A stretch of 38,353 nucleotides of DNA from Fen-1038 sp042408355. Lineage in GTDB: Bacteria > Chloroflexota > Anaerolineae > Anaerolineales > Villigracilaceae. The translations under genes were made by a program, and so were the position numbers. The DNA lies in assembly GCA_042408355.1 (NCBI GenBank), contig JBHORD010000021.1:1-38353 (forward strand), given 5' to 3'. Shown in pieces: positions 16,084 through 23,544 of the stretch; the first letter of the stretch is position 1; the number at the start of each line of letters is the position of its first letter. The notes under the pieces were generated by a model. It made no database searches and had not been told where the DNA came from. It saw only the letters and a program-made list of their open reading frames with translations.

Positions 16084-17484
16084 ATGACGTACACAAACGT
16101 TAAAGTCCCCGCAGGCGGGGCAAAGATCAGCATCAAGGATGGCAAATTACAGGTTCCTGATAACCCGATCATCCCGTTCGTCGAGGGCGACGGCACGGGC
16201 CGCGACATCTGGCGCGCCTCGGTGCGCGTGTTCGATGCGGCAGTGGAAAAAGCGTACGGCGGCAAACGCAAAATTCATTGGATGGAAGTCTATGCGGGCG
16301 AGAAGGCCTTCAAAATGTTCCAGAATTGGCTGCCCGATGAAACCACCGAAGCGTTCAAAGAATTTTTGGTGGGGATCAAGGGTCCGCTCACGACTCCGAT
16401 TGGAGGCGGCATCCGTTCATTGAACGTGGCGCTCCGCAAACTGCTGGACCTGTATGTCTGCCAGCGCCCGGTGAGATATTACAACGGCGTGCCTTCTCCC
16501 GTTAAACATCCCGAATATGTGGACATGGTCATCTTTCGCGAGAACACCGAAGATATTTATACCGGCATCGAATTTCAATACGGGACCGAAGAAAACAAAA
16601 AGTTCAAGGAATTATTCAAGGAAGCTTTCCCGAAGGAATACGCCAAGATGCGTTTTCCCGATACGGCGGGTATCGGCATTAAGCCTGTTTCGGTCGAAGG
16701 CACGGAACGACTGGTGCGCGCCGCCATCCAATGGGCGCTGGCAAACAAACGCAAGAGCGTGAACTTTGTGCATAAAGGCAACATCATGAAGTTCACCGAA
16801 GGCGCGTTCAAGGATTGGGGCTATAAGCTCGCCAAACGTGAATTCCGCAGCGATATTGTGACTGAACGCGAATCGTGGATTCTCGGCAACAAGGAAAAGA
16901 ATCCGGATTTGAGCGTGGAAGACAATGCGCGAATGATTGATCCCGGCTTCGACATGATGTCGCCTGACCAACAGAACGATATCAAGCGCGAGGTTGAGGA
17001 AGCGTTGAAGTTGTGGCCTACGCACGGCGACGGCAAATGGAAGAGCAAATTGCTCATTAAAGATTCAATTGCCGATGTGACCTTGCAGTTTGTATTGATT
17101 CGCCCGCGCGACTATGATGTGATTGCCACGCTGAATTTGAACGGTGATTATTTGTCCGATGCGTTAGCCGCACAGGTTGGCGGAATTGGTATCGCTCCGG
17201 GCGCGAACATCAATTATGAAACGGGTCACGCCATCTTCGAAGCGACGCACGGCACCGCGCCGAAATACGCCGACCTCGATAAAGTCAATCCTGGTTCGGT
17301 GATTCTCTCCGGCGAAATGATGTTCCGCTATTTGGGCTGGACGGAAGTCGCAGATTTAATCGTCAAGGGCATGGAAGGCGCGATCAACGCCAAGACCGTG
17401 ACGTATGACTTTGCCCGCCTGATGGATCACGCCACCGAAGTGAAATGCTCCGAGTTCGCCGACGCGATCATCAAACACATGTAA
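16084..17484 (+). CDS. icd: Isocitrate dehydrogenase (NADP-dependent type)
   Basis: The enzyme oxidatively decarboxylates isocitrate to 2-oxoglutarate. The substrate serine is in GGGIRSLNVALRK, and the loop IFRENTEDIYTGIEF carries further contacts. The coenzyme region GTAPKYADLDKVNPGS has the Lys-Tyr pair, and VTYDFARLMD has the later Tyr and Arg, that mark NADP use in E. coli Icd. At 466 residues it is longer than E. coli Icd (416), with an insertion around residues 260-320, as in cyanobacterial-type enzymes. AAGGAG precedes the ATG. It is divergent from the pyr operon. Confidence 0.95.
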   Translation: MTYTNVKVPAGGAKISIKDGKLQVPDNPIIPFVEGDGTGRDIWRASVRVFDAAVEKAYGGKRKIHWMEVYAGEKAFKMFQNWLPDETTEAFKEFLVGIKGPLTTPIGGGIRSLNVALRKLLDLYVCQRPVRYYNGVPSPVKHPEYVDMVIFRENTEDIYTGIEFQYGTEENKKFKELFKEAFPKEYAKMRFPDTAGIGIKPVSVEGTERLVRAAIQWALANKRKSVNFVHKGNIMKFTEGAFKDWGYKLAKREFRSDIVTERESWILGNKEKNPDLSVEDNARMIDPGFDMMSPDQQNDIKREVEEALKLWPTHGDGKWKSKLLIKDSIADVTLQFVLIRPRDYDVIATLNLNGDYLSDALAAQVGGIGIAPGANINYETGHAIFEATHGTAPKYADLDKVNPGSVILSGEMMFRYLGWTEVADLIVKGMEGAINAKTVTYDFARLMDHATEVKCSEFADAIIKHM

Positions 17485-17505
17485 AAACAAAACGCGAAAC
17501 GGAAA

Positions 17506-17549
17506 ATGCAAAAGGAACAGACTTTTATGTCTGTTCCTTTTGTTTGCAT
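17506..17549. terminator. Intrinsic terminator after icd
   Basis: AAAGGAACAGAC (17511-17522) pairs with GTCTGTTCCTTT (17529-17540) around a six-base loop, and outer ATGCA/TGCAT adds pairs. A TTTTG tail follows on the plus strand, and the stem starts with As, so it can serve the convergent clpC as well. Confidence 0.85.
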
Positions 17550-17632
17550 CAGGATTATTTTTTGTTTATGTCAAGCCGTATTAGCTTTGCGCGCTTCGCC
17601 GGCTGTGCCCCACCGGTCAAATTTAATTTTGG

Positions 17633-20107
17633 TTATATTGCCGGGGCCCCGGCTTTTTCATCGGCCCGCTTTAGGATCACATCGCCGTCGGGATCAACGT
17701 CCACGATGACGGCATCGCCATCGGTGAATTCGCCAGCCAGCAAGCGATCCGAAAGCACATCCTCCACCTTTTGCTGAATGACGCGGCGCAGAGGCCGCGC
17801 TCCAAATTCGGAGTCGTAACCTTCGTCGGCCAAAGCCGTCAGCGCCGCGGGGGTGGCCGTCAGCGTGAGATTATGCTCTTTGAGCCGGTCCGCCACCTTG
17901 TCCAGTTCGAGCGAGACGATCTGCTTGATGTCATCCTTGTTCAAGGCGCGGAAGATGACGACTGCATCAAGCCGGTTGATGAATTCGGGCCGGAAGGAGT
18001 GCTTGAGCGAATCGCTTAACTTCTTGCGCATCTCTTCGTAAGAAAGTTTTTCTTCGACCTCTTCGTCGCGCTTCAACTGGAAGCCAAGCGAGGTCTGCTT
18101 CTTGATCATATCCGCGCCGATGTTCGACGTCATGACGATGATGGCGTTGCGGAAGACCACCTTGCGGCCTTTGGCGTCCGAAAGATGCCCCTCTTCCATG
18201 ATCTGCAAAAGCATGTTGTGGACTTCGGGATGCGCCTTTTCGATTTCATCGAAGACCACAATCGAATACGGTCTGCGGCGCAACGCTTCGGTCAATTGAC
18301 CTGCATCTTCATAACCGACATAACCGGGAGGCGCGCCGACGAGACGTGAAGCGGTGTGCCGTTCCATGAACTCGGACATGTCGAGTTGCAGGGCGGCATC
18401 TTCACTGCCAAACATAAATTTGGCGAGGGCTTTGGTCAGTTCCGTTTTTCCAACGCCGGTCGGACCGAGGAACATGAATGAACCAATCGGCCGCTTCGGA
18501 TCTTTCAAGCCGGCGCGGGCACGCCGCACGGCGCGGCTGATGGCCACGATGGCGTCTTCCTGACCGATGATTGCTTTGCGCAATTCGTCTTCCATTTTGA
18601 GCAGGCGTTGCGACTCCTCTTCCGCGAGTTGCATCAACGGAACGCCCGTCCACATGGAGACGACCTCGGCGATATCTTCCGCCGTGACTACGGGGCTGTT
18701 AGCGCGATCCCAGCCGGAGCGCAGGCGTTCGATTTGTTCGCCCAAATCGGTTTCGCGTTCCTCCCATTCCTTGATGTCTTCGATATTGCCCTCCTCTTGA
18801 GCCAGGGCGCGGTTCTGTCGCGCCAGGCGTAACTGGCTGAATAAATCCTTGGCTTGTTTTGCGGCGGGACTTTTGTACATGCGGACGCGCGAAGCCGACT
18901 CGTCAATCAGGTCAATGGCTTTATCGGGGAGGAAGCGCTCGGTCACATATCGGGACGAAAGATGGGTCGCCGCTTCGAGGGCTTCATCTGAAATCACGAG
19001 ATGATGATGTTCCTCATACGCCGAGCGGATGCCCTTGAGAATTTCGATCGTTTCTTCCACGGACGGCTCATCCACCTGAACCGGTTGGAAGCGCCGTTCG
19101 AGCGCCGCGTCGGATTCGATGTGCTTGCGATATTCATCCAGCGTGGTGGCGCCGATGACCTGCAGTTCGCCGCGCGATAAGGCGGGTTTCAAAATGTTGG
19201 CCGCGTCCACCGAGGAGCCTGCGGCTCCCGCGCCGACCAGCATGTGGACTTCATCAATAAAGAGAATTGCGCCGGATTGTTTCAACTCATCAATGACGCG
19301 TTTGAGTCTTTCTTCAAACTGGCCGCGGTACATCGTGCCGGCTACCAGTGAACCTACATCGAGTTGAAGCACGCGCTTGTTCATCAGCGGCGCAGGCACA
19401 TCGCCTTCGACGATGCGCTGTGCGAGTCCTTCGACGATGGCAGTCTTGCCTACGCCGGGTTCGCCGATCAACGCCGGGTTGTTCTTGGTGCGGCGCGCCA
19501 GAATTTGAATCACACGCTCGATCTCCATTTGCCGGCCAATTACTGGATCGAGTTTCCTCTCTTCGGCCAGAGTTGTCAGATCGGCGGCGAGTTGATCCAC
19601 GAGCGGAGTCTTGGGTCCCGAGCTTGGAGACCGTGCGGGTTGTTGCGACCCGGCCGGGGCGGGGGAGGATGCGGTTTCGTTGAGCACGCGGCGAGTCTGT
19701 CTGCGAATCTGATCCGCGGTCACGCCGAGTCTGCGAAGCACTTCCATTGCCGTGCCTTCGACGCGCACCAGTCCAAGCAGAATATGCTCGGTGCCGATGT
19801 AATGATGCCCGAGGCGGCGCGCCTCATCGAATGCATACTCAAGAACCTGTTGAGTATCGGGAGCGAGTTCAATTTTGCCGTCGGTATGGTGACTCTCGAC
19901 GCTCACGCGCTCGATGATTTCACGAACGCGGCGCGACTCCAACCCCAATTCGCGGAGCACGCGGCCCGCGACTCCGCCTTCTTCTTCCATAAGACCCAGC
20001 AGCAAGTGTTCCGTTCCAATGCTGTTTTGACGGGCGTTCTCGGCCTCGGTGTGAGCGAGACTGAGAACGCGCCTTGCGCGCTGGGTAAGACGTTCCATTC
20101 CAGCCAT
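17633..20107 (-). CDS. clpC: ATP-dependent Clp protease ATPase subunit ClpC
   Basis: ClpC is a two-ring AAA+ unfoldase that feeds proteins to ClpP. I chose the Met at 20107 (MAGMERLTQRARRV) because AGGAG lies seven bases upstream and the Clp N-domain starts there; an upstream ATG at 20167 would add 20 atypical residues. The 824-residue product has two N-repeats (about 4-145), AAA1 with GEPGVGKT (about 213-220) and LFIDEVHML, a UVR-type coiled middle segment (about 425-460), and AAA2 with GPTGVGKT (about 547-554) and VVFDEIEKAHPEV. The LGF tripeptide in the second AAA domain is the ClpP-docking loop. clpP is not in the window. Confidence 0.96.
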   Translation of the reverse strand: MAGMERLTQRARRVLSLAHTEAENARQNSIGTEHLLLGLMEEEGGVAGRVLRELGLESRRVREIIERVSVESHHTDGKIELAPDTQQVLEYAFDEARRLGHHYIGTEHILLGLVRVEGTAMEVLRRLGVTADQIRRQTRRVLNETASSPAPAGSQQPARSPSSGPKTPLVDQLAADLTTLAEERKLDPVIGRQMEIERVIQILARRTKNNPALIGEPGVGKTAIVEGLAQRIVEGDVPAPLMNKRVLQLDVGSLVAGTMYRGQFEERLKRVIDELKQSGAILFIDEVHMLVGAGAAGSSVDAANILKPALSRGELQVIGATTLDEYRKHIESDAALERRFQPVQVDEPSVEETIEILKGIRSAYEEHHHLVISDEALEAATHLSSRYVTERFLPDKAIDLIDESASRVRMYKSPAAKQAKDLFSQLRLARQNRALAQEEGNIEDIKEWEERETDLGEQIERLRSGWDRANSPVVTAEDIAEVVSMWTGVPLMQLAEEESQRLLKMEDELRKAIIGQEDAIVAISRAVRRARAGLKDPKRPIGSFMFLGPTGVGKTELTKALAKFMFGSEDAALQLDMSEFMERHTASRLVGAPPGYVGYEDAGQLTEALRRRPYSIVVFDEIEKAHPEVHNMLLQIMEEGHLSDAKGRKVVFRNAIIVMTSNIGADMIKKQTSLGFQLKRDEEVEEKLSYEEMRKKLSDSLKHSFRPEFINRLDAVVIFRALNKDDIKQIVSLELDKVADRLKEHNLTLTATPAALTALADEGYDSEFGARPLRRVIQQKVEDVLSDRLLAGEFTDGDAVIVDVDPDGDVILKRADEKAGAPAI

Positions 20108-20120
20108 AAAATCTCCTCGG

Positions 20121-20154
20121 CCCAACTGGATAGGTTGGGTCAGTTTTGATTCTA
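20121..20154 (-). promoter_or_regulatory. Candidate clpC promoter and leader hairpin
   Basis: On the minus strand TAGAAT (20149-20154) is a good -10 hexamer about 41 bases before the clpC ATG; no clear -35 is seen. CCCAAC (20121-20126) and GTTGGG (20134-20139) can form a small hairpin just upstream of the ribosome site. I see no convincing CIRCE or CtsR operator. Confidence 0.4.
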
Positions 20155-20255
20155 CCAAAAAGGGCAAAAGTCAGTGTATGAAAAAGATTAGAGTTTGATT
20201 ACGGTTGTGATATTTTGAGTTAATTGCATCGCAAACGCGTGTGAACTTCATCATT

Positions 20256-20585
20256 TTATCTGTTATCCCCATCACCGTTTATCTTACCGCGCGCCTGACG
20301 ATCCAATAATTTTTTGATGTTGTATTCTGCGATTTCATCGAGGGAAAGATCAAGTTCGGTTGCAACCTGCGCGAGATACCATAAGACGTCACCGAGTTCG
20401 GCTTTGAGGGCCTGACGCGTCTCTTCGCTGACGACGCCGTCTTTATCGCGAAACACTTTTTTGATCTTGCCCGATACTTCACCTGCTTCGTTGGTCAGGC
20501 CCAGCGTGGGATAAATAACGGCGTGTCCGATAATGGGATATTTGGCGGTCGCGCGGGATTTGGTTTGGTATTCCGTGAAATTCAT
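20256..20585 (-). CDS. MazG-like nucleotide pyrophosphohydrolase
   Basis: The 109-residue protein is a single all-alpha NTP-PPase module. The Mg-binding acidic motifs are visible as EAGEVSGKIKK (ExxE) and ELGDVLWYL (ExxD). Members hydrolyse non-canonical or excess nucleoside triphosphates to monophosphates; the preferred nucleotide cannot be told. The domain is alone, not the duplicated MazG of E. coli. It lies upstream of clpC on the same strand with a 148-bp gap that has its own candidate promoter, so co-transcription is uncertain. Confidence 0.88.
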   Translation of the reverse strand: MNFTEYQTKSRATAKYPIIGHAVIYPTLGLTNEAGEVSGKIKKVFRDKDGVVSEETRQALKAELGDVLWYLAQVATELDLSLDEIAEYNIKKLLDRQARGKINGDGDNR

Positions 20586-20829
20586 AAATGCCTCTGGTGG
20601 TCTGGTGTGTCTGAATGTAGGGATAGGGATGTTTTAGTTTTGCGTGAGCGGCAGATGTTATGAATCTGCTATATTAAACAATATCATCATCGCCCTGCGG
20701 CGTCAAACCCCGAGCTGAAAGGCAAGCGCATTAGAAATTTTGGCGCTCAACCCCCGGCTTGTTATCTGGTAGGATTAGAGGAAGCCCAACTTTTGGCGAA
20801 ACTACAGTTAAAATTGTTGGAGATAGCAT

Positions 20830-22155
20830 ATGCCCGAAGCTACATTTCATTTTCCGCGCGGATTTTTATGGGGAGCCGCCACCGCGGCGCATCAAGTCGA
20901 AGGCAACAACACCAATAACCAATGGTGGAAGTGGGAACAGGACGGACACACAATGGCCAGGTCCGGTCTGGCCTGCGATTGGTGGGGCGGACGCTGGCGC
21001 GAAGATTTCGACCGCGCCGCCGAAGCCGGTCAGAACGCGCACCGCTTCTCGGTCGAATGGAGCCGCATCCAACCCGCGCCTGATAAATGGGATGAAGACG
21101 CGTTGGAGAAATATCGCGCCATGCTGCGCGGCTTGCACGAGCGCGGCCTCACGCCAATGATCACCCTGCATCATTTCACCGATCCGCTTTGGCTCGCCGA
21201 AAAAGGCGGTTGGGAATCGGAAGACATCGTTCCGCTTTTTGAAAAATTTGTCCGCAAAACCGTGGACGCCCTCAAGGAATATTGCACGTTGTGGTGCACG
21301 ATCAACGAGCCGAATGTTTATGCGCTCAGCGGATACCTCACGGGCGACTTTCCGCCGGGCGTTAGCGATCTCAAGCGCTCAATTCAGGTGGAAGCCAATA
21401 TGGTGCGCGCTCATGTCGCCGCATATCATGCCATCCATCAAGCCCAGATGGAATCGCGCGTCGGCTACGCCTTGCACTATCGTCCCATGGTGGCAAAAAA
21501 CAAATGGTCGCCGTTGGACGCGCTGATGCGGAACATCCGCTATCAGGGACTCAACATGGCATTTCCGTCTGCCATCAGCACGGGCGTGTTGAAGTCGCCA
21601 ATCATGAAAATCAATATTCCTGAGGCCCGGGGCACGCAGGATTATTTTGGACTCAACTATTATTCGATGGATACGATCTGGTTCAATATTCGCAAAGCCA
21701 ATGAGCTGTTCACCGACAGCGGCTTTGCGGACGATGCCGATTTCAGCGACGGCAATTACATCGCCAACGTGCCTGAAGGTTTTTATGATTCGATCCAATG
21801 GGCGGTGCGCACGTATCCAAACACACCGATCATCGTAACTGAAAACGGAATCGAATGCGCCGACGATCACATCCGCCCGCGTTACCTCGCACAGCACATT
21901 CATCAGATGTGGCGCGCCGTCAATTTCAACTGGCCCGTCAAAGGATATTTCCATTGGTCGCTGGTGGACAACTTCGAATGGGAACGCGGCTGGAGTCAGC
22001 GCTTTGGACTCTGGGCGCTGGACCCGGAGACGCAAAAGCGCACCAAGCGCCCCAGCGCGGACCTTTATGCGGCCATCTGCAAAGAGAATGGACTCTCGTC
22101 TGAGATGGTGCGGAAATATTGTCCTGAAGTATTCGATAAGATATTTCCGTCGTAG
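20830..22155 (+). CDS. Glycoside hydrolase family 1 beta-glycosidase
   Basis: The 441-residue protein spans a full GH1 barrel with retaining mechanism. The acid/base is Glu160 in TINEPN and the nucleophile is Glu338 in VTENG. The entry motif FLWGAATAAHQVEG, the HRFSVEWSRIQP segment and HWSLVDNFEWERG near the C-terminus are typical. There is no signal peptide, so it acts in the cytoplasm on imported oligosaccharides or glycosides, probably as beta-glucosidase or beta-galactosidase. GGAG precedes the ATG by seven bases. No sugar transporter is adjacent. Confidence 0.93.
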   Translation: MPEATFHFPRGFLWGAATAAHQVEGNNTNNQWWKWEQDGHTMARSGLACDWWGGRWREDFDRAAEAGQNAHRFSVEWSRIQPAPDKWDEDALEKYRAMLRGLHERGLTPMITLHHFTDPLWLAEKGGWESEDIVPLFEKFVRKTVDALKEYCTLWCTINEPNVYALSGYLTGDFPPGVSDLKRSIQVEANMVRAHVAAYHAIHQAQMESRVGYALHYRPMVAKNKWSPLDALMRNIRYQGLNMAFPSAISTGVLKSPIMKINIPEARGTQDYFGLNYYSMDTIWFNIRKANELFTDSGFADDADFSDGNYIANVPEGFYDSIQWAVRTYPNTPIIVTENGIECADDHIRPRYLAQHIHQMWRAVNFNWPVKGYFHWSLVDNFEWERGWSQRFGLWALDPETQKRTKRPSADLYAAICKENGLSSEMVRKYCPEVFDKIFPS

Positions 22156-22201
22156 ACCATAGACGGTCAACAATCTACACTCCACGGTCGTTTGCCGCAT
22201 C

Positions 22202-23092
22202 ATGAAATTTAGTTTTTCTTCTCCTCAAGTCGTCTGCCGTCCCGCCCTGCCGCTTGACCGCGAAGATGTTTTCGAGTTCACCAAATTCATCTGGGAAGGA
22301 CACGATTACATCCAATATGTCTGGGATGAATGGTTCGCTGATCCGCAAGGCTTGCTGGCTGTCGCCGAATATGGCGGACGAGCGGTCGGCATGGCAAAAG
22401 TCACGCTGCTTTCAAAGGGTCAATGGTGGCTGGAAGGTTTTCGCGTTGACCCGAAGATACAAGGATGGAAAGTTGGCTCGCACATCCATGAATACATCAA
22501 TGAGTGGTGGGGCGAACACGGTAACGGAATAGTCCGCCTGATGACCAGTTCGGAGCGCGTCCAGGTTCATCATCTGTCTGAACGGACAGGCTACAGCAAA
22601 GTCGGCGAAGTAAATAGTCATTCCGCTCAAGCGCTCAACGAAAAAGCAAGTTCGTTTGCAGTGGTTCGTTCCGATGAACTTAACGCGGCTTTGGATTTCG
22701 CAATCGCCAGCGAACCTTATCAACTCAATCACAACTTGATTGATATTGGCTGGACGCAGGCCGCGCTCGATGAAGTTTTTATGCACAAGCTCATTGTGGA
22801 AGAAAAGGTCTTCTGGTGGCGCAGACGCGAAGGGTTGTTCATCAAATGGGAGGATGACGATGAAGAGGGAAATAAAGTTTTGGGTCTGAGTCTCCCCGCC
22901 TGCAAAATCGAATCCTTGACGGAATTGCTGACAGATATTCGCCGCTTTGCGTCCGCCAACGGTTACATCTCTGTTTTCGGAATTTTTTATGTGGATCCGC
23001 AAATTGAATCTGCGCTGAAAGGAGCAGGCTATACCCCGTCGTGGGATTCGACGGCGTACATTTTCGAGAGGCCGCATCCCGGACAGCCCTGA
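22202..23092 (+). CDS. GNAT-family N-acetyltransferase with a C-terminal extra domain
   Basis: The N-terminal part (about residues 12-140) has the GNAT pattern: a strand-rich AVGMAKVTLL segment and the acetyl-CoA loop GFRVDPKIQGWKVGSHI. The C-terminal half (about 150-290) is not the canonical single-domain fold; it may be a second, degenerate GNAT lobe (YISVFGIFYVDPQIESALKGAGY resembles the end of one). The substrate is unknown. It starts 46 bases after the GH1 stop with no obvious ribosome site and may be translated from the same mRNA. Confidence 0.8.
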   Translation: MKFSFSSPQVVCRPALPLDREDVFEFTKFIWEGHDYIQYVWDEWFADPQGLLAVAEYGGRAVGMAKVTLLSKGQWWLEGFRVDPKIQGWKVGSHIHEYINEWWGEHGNGIVRLMTSSERVQVHHLSERTGYSKVGEVNSHSAQALNEKASSFAVVRSDELNAALDFAIASEPYQLNHNLIDIGWTQAALDEVFMHKLIVEEKVFWWRRREGLFIKWEDDDEEGNKVLGLSLPACKIESLTELLTDIRRFASANGYISVFGIFYVDPQIESALKGAGYTPSWDSTAYIFERPHPGQP

Positions 23093-23179
23093 GAACCAGT
23101 TTCTCTCTTATAACTTTGCCGCATTGGCAATTTGCCTTCCCCGGCCGCGTTGTCTTTTGGAGAGAAGGCTATAAAATAC

Positions 23180-23206
23180 GACCGCCCTGCCCGCGGCAGG
23201 ACGGTC
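23180..23206 (-). terminator. Terminator of the small membrane protein gene
   Basis: GACCG plus CCTGCC (23180-23191) pairs with GGCAGG plus CGGTC (23195-23206), with one mismatch and a three-base loop. On the minus strand it is followed by GTATTTTATAG, a short U-rich tail, and lies 17 bases after the stop codon of the 52-residue gene. Confidence 0.7.
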
Positions 23207-23223
23207 ACAGAAAACAAAAGGTT

Positions 23224-23382
23224 CTACATGCCAAGGAAGGTAAACACTGCCACGCCAAGCGCCAATAGTGCGCCAATGTAAGTAACTGGCGCGGCCATCA
23301 GCGAAGGCACAAATGCGCCGAGCCCGTACCACAGGAAGAAAAGAACCAGGCACCAATTGCTGATCTTATTCTGCATTTTCAT
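23224..23382 (-). CDS. Small two-helix membrane protein (52 residues)
   Basis: This short gene is supported by AAAGGAG eight bases before the ATG and by a terminator right after its stop. The protein starts MKMQNKISNW and has two hydrophobic helices, about residues 9-28 (CLVLFFLWYGLGAFVP) and 33-52 (VTYIGALLALGVAVF). It ends directly after the second helix. No family name is assigned. It is divergent from the ABC exporter and shares the intervening region, which holds a dyad that may be an operator. A longer frame upstream (to 23634) has no start support. Confidence 0.75.
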   Translation of the reverse strand: MKMQNKISNWCLVLFFLWYGLGAFVPSLMAAPVTYIGALLALGVAVFTFLGM

Positions 23383-23412
23383 TTGACACTCTCCTTTGGA
23401 TGATAAAGTTTG

Positions 23413-23431
23413 ACTGTCCAAATTGGATAGT
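23413..23431. promoter_or_regulatory. Candidate operator dyad between divergent genes
   Basis: ACTGTCCAA (23413-23421) and TTGGATAGT (23423-23431) are inverted copies around one central base, with one mismatch. The position, 31 bases before the small membrane gene and about 114 before the ABC gene, fits a repressor or activator site. The regulator is not known. Confidence 0.4.
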
Positions 23432-23479
23432 TCTATCTTAATTAACCCTGCCAAAAGGCAGGCGATACGCGCCGCGTGG

Positions 23480-23537
23480 TACAATCCAAACGACATCTGC
23501 TTTTTTGCCTGCCGCGACCGATTGCGGGAGGCTTTTT
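23480..23537 (+). promoter_or_regulatory. Leader of the ABC exporter: -10 element and hairpin holding the ribosome site
   Basis: TACAAT (23480-23485) is a possible -10 element. Downstream, GCCTGCCGC (23507-23515) pairs with GCGGGAGGC (23524-23532) with one mismatch and an eight-base loop, then comes TTTTT (23533-23537). This looks like an intrinsic terminator. The right arm contains GGGAGG, the only Shine-Dalgarno-like sequence before the ABC start codon at 23545, so the hairpin could also hide it. Confidence 0.5.
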
Positions 23538-23544
23538 CTGCCGT

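Noticed and set aside
17640..17653. GCCGGGGCCCCGGC followed by TTTTT as a second icd terminator
   Set aside because: It lies inside the last codons of clpC, the loop would be four bases with a five-bp stem, and a much better terminator stands at 17506-17549.
19364..20149. 261-codon plus-strand open frame
   Set aside because: It lies opposite clpC, has no recognisable domain and no ribosome site. It is an antisense shadow of a GC-rich gene.
22202..23092. Calling the GNAT gene a specific acetyltransferase linked to GH1
   Set aside because: No substrate-defining residues can be read, and the only link is neighbourhood.
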